DNA of 64,000 nucleotides from Sphingobacteriales bacterium 50-39 (lineage in GTDB: Bacteria; Bacteroidota; Bacteroidia; Chitinophagales; Chitinophagaceae). Position numbers and translations under genes: made by a program. The notes below the pieces were generated by a model. The model was not told where the DNA came from and searched no databases. It saw only the letters and a list, made by a program, of their open reading frames with translations. Within the stretch, counting starts at the first letter, position 1, and every line of letters starts with the position of its first letter. The stretch lies in contig MKTZ01000011.1 in NCBI GenBank assembly GCA_001898505.1, positions 1 to 64,000 on the forward strand, given 5' to 3'. Below are positions 17,297 to 25,952 of this stretch, piece by piece.

Positions 17297-17858
17297 ATTG
17301 TGCACCATCGCGGCCGCACTGACCCTGTTGTATTCTTGTGAGAATAAGATAAAGGACCTTCCATCCAGTGCCCGCAGCAGCAGAGCGCAGGTGCCCGAAG
17401 AAGGACGGCAGATCGAATCCTATCTCAGCGAGGCCGGCAAGGTCAAGGGAAAGCTCACCTCGCCCTATATGCTGCGCTACCAAAAGGCGGACACGCCCTA
17501 TTCCGAATTTCCCCGCACCCTCCACGTGGATTTTTATAACGACAGCACCAATATAGAGAGCCAGATGGATGCGAAATACGGGAAGTACCTGCAAAATCAG
17601 AACAAGGTATTTCTCCGGGACAGCGTCGTTGTAAAGAATATCCTCAAGGGTGATACCCTGCACTGTAAATATCTTTGGTGGGATCAGAACACGCAGAAAT
17701 TCACCACCGACGACTCCGTCCAGATCTATACAAAGGACAAGATCCTTTTCGGGACAGGTATGGAGGCCGATCAGAATTTCCGCTGGTATACCATCAAACA
17801 TCTCACAGGCAGCGTCCTCACCTCCGAGAACGCCATGCCCATGGCCCCCTCCAAGTAA
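17268..17858 (+). CDS. lptC: LPS export periplasmic protein LptC
   Basis: This is a 196-residue lipoprotein of the LptC type, which carries lipopolysaccharide from the inner-membrane LptBFG complex to the periplasmic LptA bridge. It has a lipobox ending LLYSC (Cys24) and a mature OstA-like beta-jellyroll region with repeats such as DFYNDSTNIESQMDAKYGKYL and GDTLHCKYLWWDQNTQKF, which match LptC/LptA-type strands. Start MSSANTILNKL overlaps coaX by 29 bases. Bacteroidota commonly place lptC near coaX. The aldo/keto reductase gene follows 24 bases downstream. Confidence 0.85.
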   Translation: MSSANTILNKLCTIAAALTLLYSCENKIKDLPSSARSSRAQVPEEGRQIESYLSEAGKVKGKLTSPYMLRYQKADTPYSEFPRTLHVDFYNDSTNIESQMDAKYGKYLQNQNKVFLRDSVVVKNILKGDTLHCKYLWWDQNTQKFTTDDSVQIYTKDKILFGTGMEADQNFRWYTIKHLTGSVLTSENAMPMAPSK

Positions 17859-17882
17859 CTTCGTACATTCAACAAAAAAGAT

Positions 17883-18866
17883 ATGGAATATCGTCGATTA
17901 GGCAGATCAGGATTACAGCTCAGCGTACTGTCCTTTGGCAGCTGGGTAACTTTTCACGGACAGGTAGAAGATAATACCGCCGACGAGCTCATGGGCATTG
18001 CCTATGACAAGGGCATCAACTTCTTTGATAATGCAGAGACCTATGCCAACGGCGAGAGCGAGCTGATGATGGGACGCGTGCTGAAAAAGAAGAATTGGGA
18101 CAGGTCCACCTATGTGGTTTCGTCAAAAGCATATTTCGGCAGAGAGGAAAAACCAAGACCCAACCAGACAGGCCTGAGCCGCAAACACCTCGTGGAAGCC
18201 TGCAACGAGGCCCTCGGGCGCCTGCAGCTCGACTACCTCGACCTCTATTTCTGCCACAGACCCGACCCCAACGTTCCCATCGAAGAGGTGGTATGGACCA
18301 TGCACAATATCATCCAGCAGGGCAAGGCCCTGTACTGGGGCACCAGCCAGTGGAGCGCCGCCGAGATCATGGAGGCGCACAAAGTGGCCCAGCAGTATTG
18401 CCTCATCGCACCCGTGATGGAGCAGCCACAGTATAATATGTTCGAGCGTTTCAAGATGGAACAGGACTATCTGCCCGTCTTCCGCAGCGTAGGATTGGGC
18501 ACGACCATCTGGAGCCCCTTGGCCGCCGGCTTTCTTTCGGGCAAGTACCTGAATGGCATACCAAAGGACTCGCGGTTTTCCATGCCCGGCTATGAATGGC
18601 TCGTCAAAAGATGGTTACAAGAGGATAGGATCGAAAAGACAAGGAAGCTCGCAGACCTCGCAAAAAAGATAGGCGTTTCCCTGCCCGCCCTGGCCATTGC
18701 CTGGACCATCCGAAACCCCGAGACCACCACCACCGCCATCTTGGGCGCTACAAAAAAAGAGCAGCTCCTCGAGAACCTCAAGGCCCTGGACGTCCCGCTG
18801 AACAAGGAAATATTGGACGAGATGGAAGGCATCCTTCAAAACAAACCCCATCTTGACCTGCAATAG
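17883..18866 (+). CDS. aldo/keto reductase, potassium-channel beta-subunit type
   Basis: This 327-residue NADPH-dependent oxidoreductase has the AKR6-like sequence: MEYRRLGRSGLQLSVLSFGSW at the start, FDNAETYANGESE (catalytic Tyr), VSSKAYFG (catalytic Lys) and YLDLYFCHRPDP (His). The C-terminal cofactor site has WTIRNPETTTTAILGATKKEQLLENLKALD. This subgroup resembles Kv-channel beta subunits and reduces aldehydes and ketones. It is cytosolic and sits in the coaX-lptC transcription unit; the functional link is not evident. Length is normal. Confidence 0.93.
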   Translation: MEYRRLGRSGLQLSVLSFGSWVTFHGQVEDNTADELMGIAYDKGINFFDNAETYANGESELMMGRVLKKKNWDRSTYVVSSKAYFGREEKPRPNQTGLSRKHLVEACNEALGRLQLDYLDLYFCHRPDPNVPIEEVVWTMHNIIQQGKALYWGTSQWSAAEIMEAHKVAQQYCLIAPVMEQPQYNMFERFKMEQDYLPVFRSVGLGTTIWSPLAAGFLSGKYLNGIPKDSRFSMPGYEWLVKRWLQEDRIEKTRKLADLAKKIGVSLPALAIAWTIRNPETTTTAILGATKKEQLLENLKALDVPLNKEILDEMEGILQNKPHLDLQ

Positions 18867-18877
18867 GCTACGATAGC

Positions 18878-19552
18878 GTGAATGCCTTTATATCATACGA
18901 AGGTTTGCCCCTGAATTCCGGAGGTGCTCATTCACTGGGCAAAAAGCCATGCGATAAGATCCATGCAGAATGTGTGCATTTCCTCCAAATGTTTACCAAC
19001 AACGAAATGGCGGATTATATCGTCCTGACCTTTCATGGCTCGCGGGATCGCACCTATAAAAGCCTTCCCTCCGTGTGGCGGCTGGCAAAAAGGTTTGGCA
19101 TTCCCACACTTGGCAGCTGGCAGTATGCAACAGGCCGGCGACGCACCTACACCTGGTATCTTAAATCTGTCAAAGATGTGGAAGACGGTCTGCAATTATT
19201 GGATGCATTCGCAAGCTACCCTCCGAATGACCCCAGCCCGCTGGTTTTGTCATTCATGTGGCGATTTTATTTTATCGATCCCGACACGAAGGAAGTATTG
19301 CCCGGCCAGGACAAGATCCCGATGATAGACTCACGCCTGCAGAATTCACAGCTGTATCTGAGGCTGGGTCAAAAGTCAACGGTATCCGCCTGGTTTACTT
19401 TTCCCTTTGAAGAATGGAACGAGCAAAGCAAGCTGTATATCAGGACCATCACCTCCGGCGCACCATTCAAATGCTCTGACAAGCATTGGCGCTTATGGAA
19501 GTATTCAAACAATGGAAAGTGGTTCCCCCGGTCGCTGGACATTTCTATATAA
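18878..19552 (+). CDS. hypothetical protein, 224 residues
   Basis: I do not recognise this soluble protein. It begins with a GTG 11 bases after the aldo/keto reductase stop codon. It contains aromatic and basic segments (VWRLAKRFGIPTLGSWQYATG; WKYSNNGKWFPRSLDISI at the C-terminus) and a central ACxxx-free mixed alpha/beta chain. No signal peptide or membrane span is present. The next in-frame ATG would remove 37 residues. It may be part of the preceding operon, and its base composition is slightly lower in GC than its neighbours. Confidence 0.7.
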   Translation: MNAFISYEGLPLNSGGAHSLGKKPCDKIHAECVHFLQMFTNNEMADYIVLTFHGSRDRTYKSLPSVWRLAKRFGIPTLGSWQYATGRRRTYTWYLKSVKDVEDGLQLLDAFASYPPNDPSPLVLSFMWRFYFIDPDTKEVLPGQDKIPMIDSRLQNSQLYLRLGQKSTVSAWFTFPFEEWNEQSKLYIRTITSGAPFKCSDKHWRLWKYSNNGKWFPRSLDISI

Positions 19553-19639
19553 TTAAATAACTTATAATCAGCCTTTTAGGCCCCTTCCGAACCAGGTTCC
19601 TCACCCTCCGCTCCGGCTTTTTTTGCAAAAAACTCAATT

Positions 19640-19670
19640 AAACGTTTGTTTAATTCAAACGTTTGTTTAA
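19640..19670. promoter_or_regulatory. putative TetR operator, two direct repeats
   Basis: AAACGTTTGTTTAA occurs twice, at 19640-19653 and 19657-19670, 17 bases apart, and each contains the palindrome AAACGTTT. The second copy abuts the -7 element of tetR, and the promoter's -33 TTG lies in the first. This geometry fits autorepression by the TetR regulator encoded at 19696. Confidence 0.65.
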
Positions 19671-19675
19671 CTTTG
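19646..19675 (+). promoter_or_regulatory. promoter of the tetR efflux operon
   Basis: TTG at 19646-19648 and TAACTTTG at 19668-19675 are separated by 19 bases. Both match the Bacteroidota sigma consensus. The start would be near 19682, 14 bases before the tetR ATG. Confidence 0.65.
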
Positions 19676-19695
19676 CTCCATCAATTACGTGAAAA

Positions 19696-20340
19696 ATGTC
19701 AGTGTTAGATAAAAGGGAACAGATCCTTATAGTGGCGGAAGAGCTTTTTGGAGCCAACGGCTTTGACGGCACTTCTGTAAGAGACATTGCCCACAAGGCA
19801 GGGGTCAATCTGGCCATGATCTCCTATTATTTCGGCTCCAAGGAAAAGTTGCTGGAAGCCCTGATAGAATTCCGCGCAGGCTATGCCCACGGTATTTTGG
19901 AAGAGCTGAACAAGGACGAGAGCCTTAGCCCCTGGGATAAGATCGACAGGCTGGTAGACTTCTATGTAGACAGGATATTGAACAACCTCCAGTTCCACAA
20001 CATCATGTACCGCGAATCCATCACCATGCGCAGTGATGAGATCAGGGATAAGCTCATAGCCATCAAACTCCGCAACCTGGAACAGATCACCAAGATCATC
20101 CAGGACGGTCGACAAAAGAAATTATTCCGGGAGGTCGATATCCCGATGACCGTAGGTTCCATGATGGGTACCATCTCCTCCTACACTCAGGCAAAGCCCT
20201 ATGGTTGCATGATCCTTGCCCTTGGATACGATACTAACGACGAGACCTACCGCTCGATGCTTGCCCCCAGGTTAAAAGCCCACCTGAAACAATTGCTCAG
20301 GGCTCACCTGGACATAAGGAATGCTGAAGAACATAAATAA
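19696..20340 (+). CDS. TetR/AcrR family repressor of the efflux operon
   Basis: This 214-residue regulator has the N-terminal TetR helix-turn-helix: KREQILIVAEELFGANGFDGTSVRDIAHKAGVNLAMISYYFGSKEKLLEAL (residues about 6-56). The remaining helices form a ligand-binding dimer domain ending LLRAHLDIRNAEEHK. The tolC-like gene begins 11 bases downstream, followed by the emrA- and emrB-like genes, so it most likely represses its own efflux operon and is released by a pump substrate. Tandem operator-like repeats cover its promoter. Confidence 0.92.
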   Translation: MSVLDKREQILIVAEELFGANGFDGTSVRDIAHKAGVNLAMISYYFGSKEKLLEALIEFRAGYAHGILEELNKDESLSPWDKIDRLVDFYVDRILNNLQFHNIMYRESITMRSDEIRDKLIAIKLRNLEQITKIIQDGRQKKLFREVDIPMTVGSMMGTISSYTQAKPYGCMILALGYDTNDETYRSMLAPRLKAHLKQLLRAHLDIRNAEEHK

Positions 20341-20351
20341 AAAATAAACTG

Positions 20352-21683
20352 ATGAACGCGATCAAGACTTTCTCAGTGGCCCTGGGCCTGCTGGTCTTTA
20401 CTGCTTTTACCACAACCGCGCAGATGCAGACCAAAACGCTCACGCTGGACGAGGCCGTGCAACTGGGAATACAGAACAGCAAACAACTAAAAAGGAGCCA
20501 ATACAAGATCGACGAGGCGCTCACCCGCGTGGAACAGGCCAAAGATGCACGCCTGCCGAGCGCCAAAGTAAGCTTTCAGTACCTCCACGCCTTGATGTTA
20601 TCCCGGGTGATACAGATCCCCGGTCTGACAAAAGACCCGATCAAGCTGCCTTTCGACTTCCCCGCCTATATGGGCACCCTTTCCGTATCGGAACCGATCT
20701 TCGCTGGCAACCAGCTCAAATACGCTCGCCAGTCAGCGGACCTCATGGTGCAAATGAGCCGCCTGGATGCCGATAAGGACAAGGACGATATCACCTGGGT
20801 AGTGATCGAATCTTACATAAACTACAACAAGATCCTCCAAAACCAGCTCATCGTAGCTCAGAACATGCAGGACGTACAGGGCAAGCTGGAAGAGATCACG
20901 AAATATGAAGGTCAGGGGTTAGCCACCAGGAACGACGTACTCCGCTACCAGCTGCAACAATCACAGCTCCAGCTGACAGAAATCGAGCTCGAGAACAATC
21001 GGCGGATCGCCAATTATAATATGAACGTGCTGCTGGGTCTTCCCGACTCTACACAGCTGGTCCTTCCGGCCCCCACCTACAAATTGAACGAGAATCCTGT
21101 CTTTACGGACCTGCTCCAACAAGCCGAGACCCATCGGCGCGAGCTGCAGGACATCTCCTATCAGACAAAACTCGCCGACATCAACGTCAAACAAATAAAG
21201 GATAAAAGACTGCCAACGGTTGCAGCCACAGGCGGACTGTATTATATCAACCCCACGGGTCAGGTGATCCCTACGCATAACAATCTGATAGCGCCCATTA
21301 CGCTCGGCATCGGCGCCAGCTGGGACATCGGCACGCTATACACAAATAAGAACAAGGAAAAAGAAGCCGCCATCCAGCGTCAGGAATTGACCACGGCAAA
21401 GGACCAGCAGCTGGACGAGATACACAAGGACGTAAATAAGAACTATATCCTCTACAAGGTGTCGTTGGAAAAGATCAAAGTTCTCCGGGACGCCGTCACC
21501 CAGGCGGAAGAGAATGAGCGCATCACCGAGTCGAAGTTCAGGAACAACCTGGTCAACACGACCGACCGCATCGACGCCCAGACCCTGCTTTATCAGGCAC
21601 GTGTCAACCTCGAACTGGCCAAGTCCGACGCTACCATCGCCTGGTACGATATGTTACACAGCACGGGAAAAATTGCTCTCTAA
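20352..21683 (+). CDS. TolC-family outer-membrane efflux protein
   Basis: This 443-residue protein has a signal peptide (residues 1-23, ending TTAQ) and the TolC/OEP two-repeat structure. Segments such as LTLDEAVQLGIQNSKQLKRSQYKIDEALTRVEQAKDARLPSAKVS and a long coiled-coil region (LQQSQLQLTEIELENNRRIANYN) are typical. It would form the outer-membrane exit tunnel for the EmrAB-like pump that follows. It is 11 bases after tetR and 121 bases before emrA. Length is normal for a Bacteroidota OEP. Confidence 0.93.
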   Translation: MNAIKTFSVALGLLVFTAFTTTAQMQTKTLTLDEAVQLGIQNSKQLKRSQYKIDEALTRVEQAKDARLPSAKVSFQYLHALMLSRVIQIPGLTKDPIKLPFDFPAYMGTLSVSEPIFAGNQLKYARQSADLMVQMSRLDADKDKDDITWVVIESYINYNKILQNQLIVAQNMQDVQGKLEEITKYEGQGLATRNDVLRYQLQQSQLQLTEIELENNRRIANYNMNVLLGLPDSTQLVLPAPTYKLNENPVFTDLLQQAETHRRELQDISYQTKLADINVKQIKDKRLPTVAATGGLYYINPTGQVIPTHNNLIAPITLGIGASWDIGTLYTNKNKEKEAAIQRQELTTAKDQQLDEIHKDVNKNYILYKVSLEKIKVLRDAVTQAEENERITESKFRNNLVNTTDRIDAQTLLYQARVNLELAKSDATIAWYDMLHSTGKIAL

Positions 21684-21687
21684 ACCG

Positions 21688-21706
21688 GGCGGACCACAGG
21701 TCCGCC
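21688..21706. repeat. palindromic hairpin repeat unit
   Basis: GGCGGACC-ACA-GGTCCGCC is an eight-base-pair perfect hairpin with a three-base loop just after the tolC-like stop codon. A second small one (AATGC-GAA-GCATT) follows at 21713-21725. It may stabilise or attenuate the mRNA between the genes of the efflux operon. Confidence 0.7.
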
Positions 21707-21804
21707 GGCCGAAATGCGAAGCATTCAACGAGACCCTTGAAAAGACATTAAGGCCGAGTTAACGCCCATCATTAATAAAAACACAACGCATTTATATCAA
21801 GTAT

Positions 21805-22854
21805 ATGGAACAAAATAACACTCCAAAGAAAGGTCGCAAAAAACTCATCTTCCCCATCATCCTGGCACTGGTGCTGGTGGGCGCACTGATCTTCTCGGCA
21901 AAAGAGTATTTCTATTACCAGAGCCATGAAGAGACGGACAACGCGCAGATCGATGCGGACATCAGCCCGGTAGTTGCCAGGGTTGGCGGCTATGTCAAGG
22001 AGATACGTTTCCAGGACAACCAGTTTGTCCACGCGGGCGACACGCTCGTAATTTTGGACGACCGTGACTACCAGGTACGTCTGCAACAGGCCCAGGCCGC
22101 CCTAACAGCCACCCGTCAGAATGTGGATGTGTCCGAGACCCAGGTCTCCGAGGCACAGACAGGCATCGCCACGGCACAGGCCAATGTAGAGGCCGCCAAA
22201 GTACGCGTGTGGAAGGCGAATGAAGATTTCAATCGCTACCAGAACCTCTACAACGACCACGCGATCACCAAGGCCCAATTTGACGACGCCAAGGCGGAGA
22301 AAGATGCTGCCGAAGCCGCCCTCAACGTAGCCCAGACACAGGTACCCGTGCAGGCCCGTAAGGTCAGCACCAACAGGAGCCAGGTAGGCGCCGCCGCCAG
22401 CAACATCGCCAGCCGACAGGCCGATATAGATTTTGCAAAACTGCAATTGACCTATACCGTTATCACCGCCCCCGCCAGCGGCATCGTATCCAAACGGAAT
22501 ATCCAGCTGGGTCAGCTCGTACAGGCCGGACAGACGCTCTTTGCCGTCGTCAATGAAAAAGGCATCTATGTCACCGCCAACTTCAAAGAGACGCAGATGG
22601 AGCATCTGCGCGTAGGTGAAAAAGTGGATATCGTCCCCGATGCTTATTCCGACAAGCCCATACAAGGCACCGTCGAGTCCTTTTCCGGGGCCACAGGCGC
22701 CAAATTCTCGCTGCTGCCTCCCGACAACGCTACGGGCAACTTCGTAAAGGTCGTACAGCGCGTGCCGGTAAAGATCACCCTGCAAAGTGACAGCGCCACC
22801 CTCGGTCTTCTGCGTCCCGGGATGAGCGTAAAAGTCGTAGTGCATACGAAATAA
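21805..22854 (+). CDS. HlyD/EmrA-type membrane fusion protein
   Basis: This 349-residue periplasmic adaptor has an N-terminal membrane anchor (LIFPIILALVLVGALIFSAKEYF), a biotinyl-lipoyl-like motif (EETDNAQIDADISPVVARVGGYVKEIRFQDNQFVHAGDTLVILDDRDY), a long coiled-coil hairpin rich in Gln and Ala, and a beta-barrel region (VITAPASGIVSKRNIQLGQLVQAGQ). It bridges the EmrB-like pump and the TolC-like tunnel. EmrB follows 17 bases later. Confidence 0.93.
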   Translation: MEQNNTPKKGRKKLIFPIILALVLVGALIFSAKEYFYYQSHEETDNAQIDADISPVVARVGGYVKEIRFQDNQFVHAGDTLVILDDRDYQVRLQQAQAALTATRQNVDVSETQVSEAQTGIATAQANVEAAKVRVWKANEDFNRYQNLYNDHAITKAQFDDAKAEKDAAEAALNVAQTQVPVQARKVSTNRSQVGAAASNIASRQADIDFAKLQLTYTVITAPASGIVSKRNIQLGQLVQAGQTLFAVVNEKGIYVTANFKETQMEHLRVGEKVDIVPDAYSDKPIQGTVESFSGATGAKFSLLPPDNATGNFVKVVQRVPVKITLQSDSATLGLLRPGMSVKVVVHTK

Positions 22855-22871
22855 TAAAAAAATTGTGAGTC

Positions 22872-24419
22872 ATGGCTGAACATGGATTTAGAAAGTGGAT
22901 CATTACCATCACCGTGATATTGGCATCACTGCTTGAGCTCATTGATACCACGATCGTCAACGTAGCCCTGCCCGATATCATGGGCAACCTGGGCGCTACA
23001 TTGGAAGATGCAGGCTGGATCATCACCGGCTATGCCGTGGCCAACGTGATCATCCTGCCCATGTCCGGATGGCTGGGCGACAGGTTTGGAAGAAAGAACT
23101 ATTTTATTACCTCAATACTCGTATTCACCTTCGCCAGCTTCCTTTGCGGACAGGCGCATAGCCTCACGGAGCTGGTGCTGTTCCGCATATTGCAAGGTCT
23201 TGCCGGCGGCGGTCTGTTGTCAACCGCACAGGCCATCCTCATGGAGACCTGGCCCCGGGAAGAGCTTGGCATGGCCACCGCCCTCTTTGGACTGGGCGCC
23301 GTGGTCGGTCCCACCGTAGGTCCTACCATCGGAGGCTATATTGTCGAGCACTTCAAATGGCCCTATATATTTTACGTGAATATACCCGTAGGGGCTATTG
23401 CCGCCTTCTTCGTGTCGGTGTTCGTAAGAGAGTCCCCCCGTTATGCCAAAGGCAAGCCCATCGACTGGTGGGGCATCGCCCTCCTGACCGCAGGCGTCGG
23501 GAGTCTCCAGGTAGTACTGGAAAAAGGCGAGACCGAAGACTGGTTTCAAACACCCTACATCTCCGTACTAACCCTTACCACCATCCTGTCCGGCATTGCC
23601 TTCATCTGGAGGGAGCTGAGCACCGACCATCCCGTGGTGAACTTCCGCATATTGAAGAACAGGAGCTTTGCCATCGGCATTGTCACTTCCTTCGTATTGG
23701 GCTTTGCCTTGTATGGCTCCGTCTTCATTTTCCCTATATTTTGTCAAAACTTATTGGGATTCAATGCACAGCAGACAGGCATCATCCTCTTTCCCAGCGG
23801 GATGGCCACCATCATGCTGATGCCTTTCGTAGGGATGATGTTGAAGAGGGGCGTACCGGGCCAGTTCATGGCCACGGGCGGTTTCTTCCTCTTCTTCATA
23901 TTCACCTTTATGTTATCTAATTCCACGCTGGAATCAGGCACCGCTGATTTCTTCTGGCCCCTGGTCATCCGTGGTATTGGCATGGCCATCCTCTTCGTAC
24001 CCCTGACCACCCTGGCCCTCCAGGACCTGAAAGGACCGGAGATCGGGCAGGGCGCCGGTTTGAACAACATGATGCGTCAGCTGGGAGGCTCCTTTGGCGT
24101 AGCCCTCCTCACCACCCTGATCCATATCAAGTCGGGTAAGGTACGCGCCCTGCTATTGGAAAATTTCAACCCGTATAACCCCAGCTACGTCCAGCGTCAT
24201 GGCGCCATCGTGAATGGGTTTATCGCGCAGGGCAAGTCCTCCTTCGATGCGGAACAAATGGCCAACAGGGCCATGGAAGGTATCGTCACCAGGCAGACCA
24301 TGCTCGTCACCTATGATAGTATGTATCTCATCATCGGGGTCTTTGTATTGTGCTGTATCCCGATAGTCTATTTGCAGAAGTTCAAGAAGAATACACCCAT
24401 ATCGGCCGATGCGCACTGA
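22872..24419 (+). CDS. DHA2-family MFS drug exporter (EmrB-like)
   Basis: This 515-residue transporter has 14 predicted spans, the DHA2 (EmrB/QacA) topology. The first span carries LLELIDTTIVNVALPDIMGNLGATLEDAGW, and the antiporter region has GWLGDRFGRKNYF (motif A) and GAVVGPTVGPTIGGYIVEHF (motif C). Proton-driven export of hydrophobic drugs or lipids is expected. It is the last gene of the tetR-tolC-emrA-emrB operon. The transcript probably ends at the hairpin near 24520. Confidence 0.94.
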   Translation: MAEHGFRKWIITITVILASLLELIDTTIVNVALPDIMGNLGATLEDAGWIITGYAVANVIILPMSGWLGDRFGRKNYFITSILVFTFASFLCGQAHSLTELVLFRILQGLAGGGLLSTAQAILMETWPREELGMATALFGLGAVVGPTVGPTIGGYIVEHFKWPYIFYVNIPVGAIAAFFVSVFVRESPRYAKGKPIDWWGIALLTAGVGSLQVVLEKGETEDWFQTPYISVLTLTTILSGIAFIWRELSTDHPVVNFRILKNRSFAIGIVTSFVLGFALYGSVFIFPIFCQNLLGFNAQQTGIILFPSGMATIMLMPFVGMMLKRGVPGQFMATGGFFLFFIFTFMLSNSTLESGTADFFWPLVIRGIGMAILFVPLTTLALQDLKGPEIGQGAGLNNMMRQLGGSFGVALLTTLIHIKSGKVRALLLENFNPYNPSYVQRHGAIVNGFIAQGKSSFDAEQMANRAMEGIVTRQTMLVTYDSMYLIIGVFVLCCIPIVYLQKFKKNTPISADAH

Positions 24420-24519
24420 TGCGTCCCGTCCGGCCCCGGGTCCCAGGGCCCGGTGTAAATAAGTTGGGAATAGCCGTCAGAAAGGAAACAAGAATCACTA
24501 GAATGGCCCGTTTAAAAAG

Positions 24520-24547
24520 AAGCGTCCTGGATCTCTCCAGGACGCTT
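24520..24547. terminator. strong hairpin after the efflux operon
   Basis: AAGCGTCCTGG-ATCTCT-CCAGGACGCTT is an eleven-base-pair perfect stem. It is 100 bases past the emrB-like stop codon. The T tract is weak (CAACAATTTTG), so it may be a terminator or an RNA-stabilising end. Confidence 0.55.
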
Positions 24548-24619
24548 CAACAATTTTGTACGATACCTTACCAACATTTTCGCGGCCATCAATAGGTACA
24601 AATTTTAAATCATGGCTTG

Positions 24620-24835
24620 TTCTTAGGATTGGATCTTGTTCGGATTTTGGATTTTTTAAACGGAAAAGTTCTGATTGATCAAGGACTCAGGGTTTTTCTG
24701 GATGTTGAATTCTTTTTTCGGATTTTCAGGATTTTTGGATAGTTGGTTTTTTCAGGAATCTTGGATCTTGGTTTTTCGTTGGATTTTCATTCATTCTTTC
24801 AGTTGGCTTTTCTTCGGATAGTTGGATTTTCTGAA
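24620..24835 (+). repeat. irregular G/T-rich repeat tract
   Basis: Units such as CGGATTTTGGATTTTTT, GGATAGTTGG and TTCGTTGGATTTT recur irregularly. A related motif on the opposite strand lies at about 34700-34765. I do not know its function. Confidence 0.45.
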
Positions 24836-25040
24836 CCGTGTATCAATCATACTTAACAATACAAACATACAATCGAAAGGCCTTTGTTGCAAGAGAAGAA
24901 ATGCTACATTTCCAATGTTCAGTTTTTACGCATCCTATCGTAGATCTACGATATACCCATTGGTATGGACCCTGAATATTTGGGATAGCGCATAAATTAG
25001 CCTATTTTGTAGTTCTTAAAGTAATAAGAATTATAATGTT

Positions 25041-25865
25041 ATGACAAGCTTCTCCAACAAGACGGTCCTCATCACTGGTGGCACCAGAGGCATAGGCAAG
25101 GCCATCGCCATCCGGCTGGCCAAAGAAGGTGCGAATATCGCCATCGCCGGCAAGACGGCAGAACCCAACCCCAAGCTGGAAGGGACCATATTTACCGCCG
25201 CAGAAGAGATCCAGGCCGCCGGAGGTGGCAAAGTGCTGCCAATACAGGGCGATATACGATTTGACGACAGCATCCGCCATATCGTCCAGGAGACGGTCAA
25301 TACCTTTGGCGGTATCGATATACTGATAAATAATGCCAGCGCAATCAATATTGCGGATACAGAGCACACAGAGGTCAAGCGCTGGGACCTGATGCAGCAG
25401 ATCAATGTCCGCGGTACCTTCCTGATGAGCCAGGCCTGCATACCCCATCTCAAAGCGGCGCATAACCCCCATATATTGAATATGTCGCCCCCCCTGAATA
25501 TGGACCCTCGCTGGTTTGGCCCCCACCTGGCCTATACGATGAGCAAATACGGCATGAGCATGATCATCCTGGGACTGGCGGAAGAATTGAAACAATATCG
25601 TATCGCAGCGAATGCCCTCTGGCCAAAGACCATTATCGCCACGGCTGCAGTAAAGAATGTGCTGGGAGGAGATTTCCTTATTCAAAGGAGCCGGACACCT
25701 GAAATCGTTGCTGATGCGGCCTTCTACATATTACAAAAACCTTCTTTTGAGAGCACGGGCAATTTTTATATAGATGAGGACGTTTTATTGTCCGAGGGTA
25801 TCTCAGACTTTTCAAAGTACGCGATCAACCCCGAGAATAAATTAATGAACGATCTGTTTCTATAA
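25041..25865 (+). CDS. SDR-family oxidoreductase, HSDL2-like
   Basis: This 274-residue short-chain dehydrogenase has TGGTRGIGKAIAIRLAKEGANIAI (NAD(P) site, TGxxxGxG), LINNASA, and the active-site YTMSKYG (Tyr-x-x-x-Lys). After this comes ELKQYRIAANALWPKTIIATAAVKNVLGG, which matches the hydroxysteroid dehydrogenase-like 2 subgroup rather than a classical FabG. The C-terminus runs past the Rossmann core (SEGISDFSKYAINPENKLMNDLFL). Its substrate is unknown; a lipid or fatty-acyl alcohol is plausible. Confidence 0.9.
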   Translation: MTSFSNKTVLITGGTRGIGKAIAIRLAKEGANIAIAGKTAEPNPKLEGTIFTAAEEIQAAGGGKVLPIQGDIRFDDSIRHIVQETVNTFGGIDILINNASAINIADTEHTEVKRWDLMQQINVRGTFLMSQACIPHLKAAHNPHILNMSPPLNMDPRWFGPHLAYTMSKYGMSMIILGLAEELKQYRIAANALWPKTIIATAAVKNVLGGDFLIQRSRTPEIVADAAFYILQKPSFESTGNFYIDEDVLLSEGISDFSKYAINPENKLMNDLFL

Positions 25866-25918
25866 GACGCGCACCCATTAAATTTTTCATTTTTAATCCT
25901 GGGTAAAAGGCAACATCC

Positions 25919-25950
25919 TCCTCCCGTTCAAAGGCGGGAGGATTTTTGTT
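25919..25950 (+). terminator. intrinsic terminator of the SDR gene
   Basis: TCCTCCCG and CGGGAGGA form an eight-base-pair stem (25919-25942) with TTTTTGTTT after it. It is about 55 bases past the SDR stop codon. Confidence 0.85.
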
Positions 25951-25952
25951 TA

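Larger units (their letters stand above)
24420..25040. other. gene-free stretch with hairpin and G/T-rich tract
   Basis: About 620 bases without a convincing gene. It contains the strong hairpin at 24520-24547 and a plus-strand G/T-rich tract (about 24620-24835) made of irregular GGATTTT-, TTGGAT- and GGATAGTTGG-like units. No plausible promoter for the SDR gene at 25041 is clear. Confidence 0.5.
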
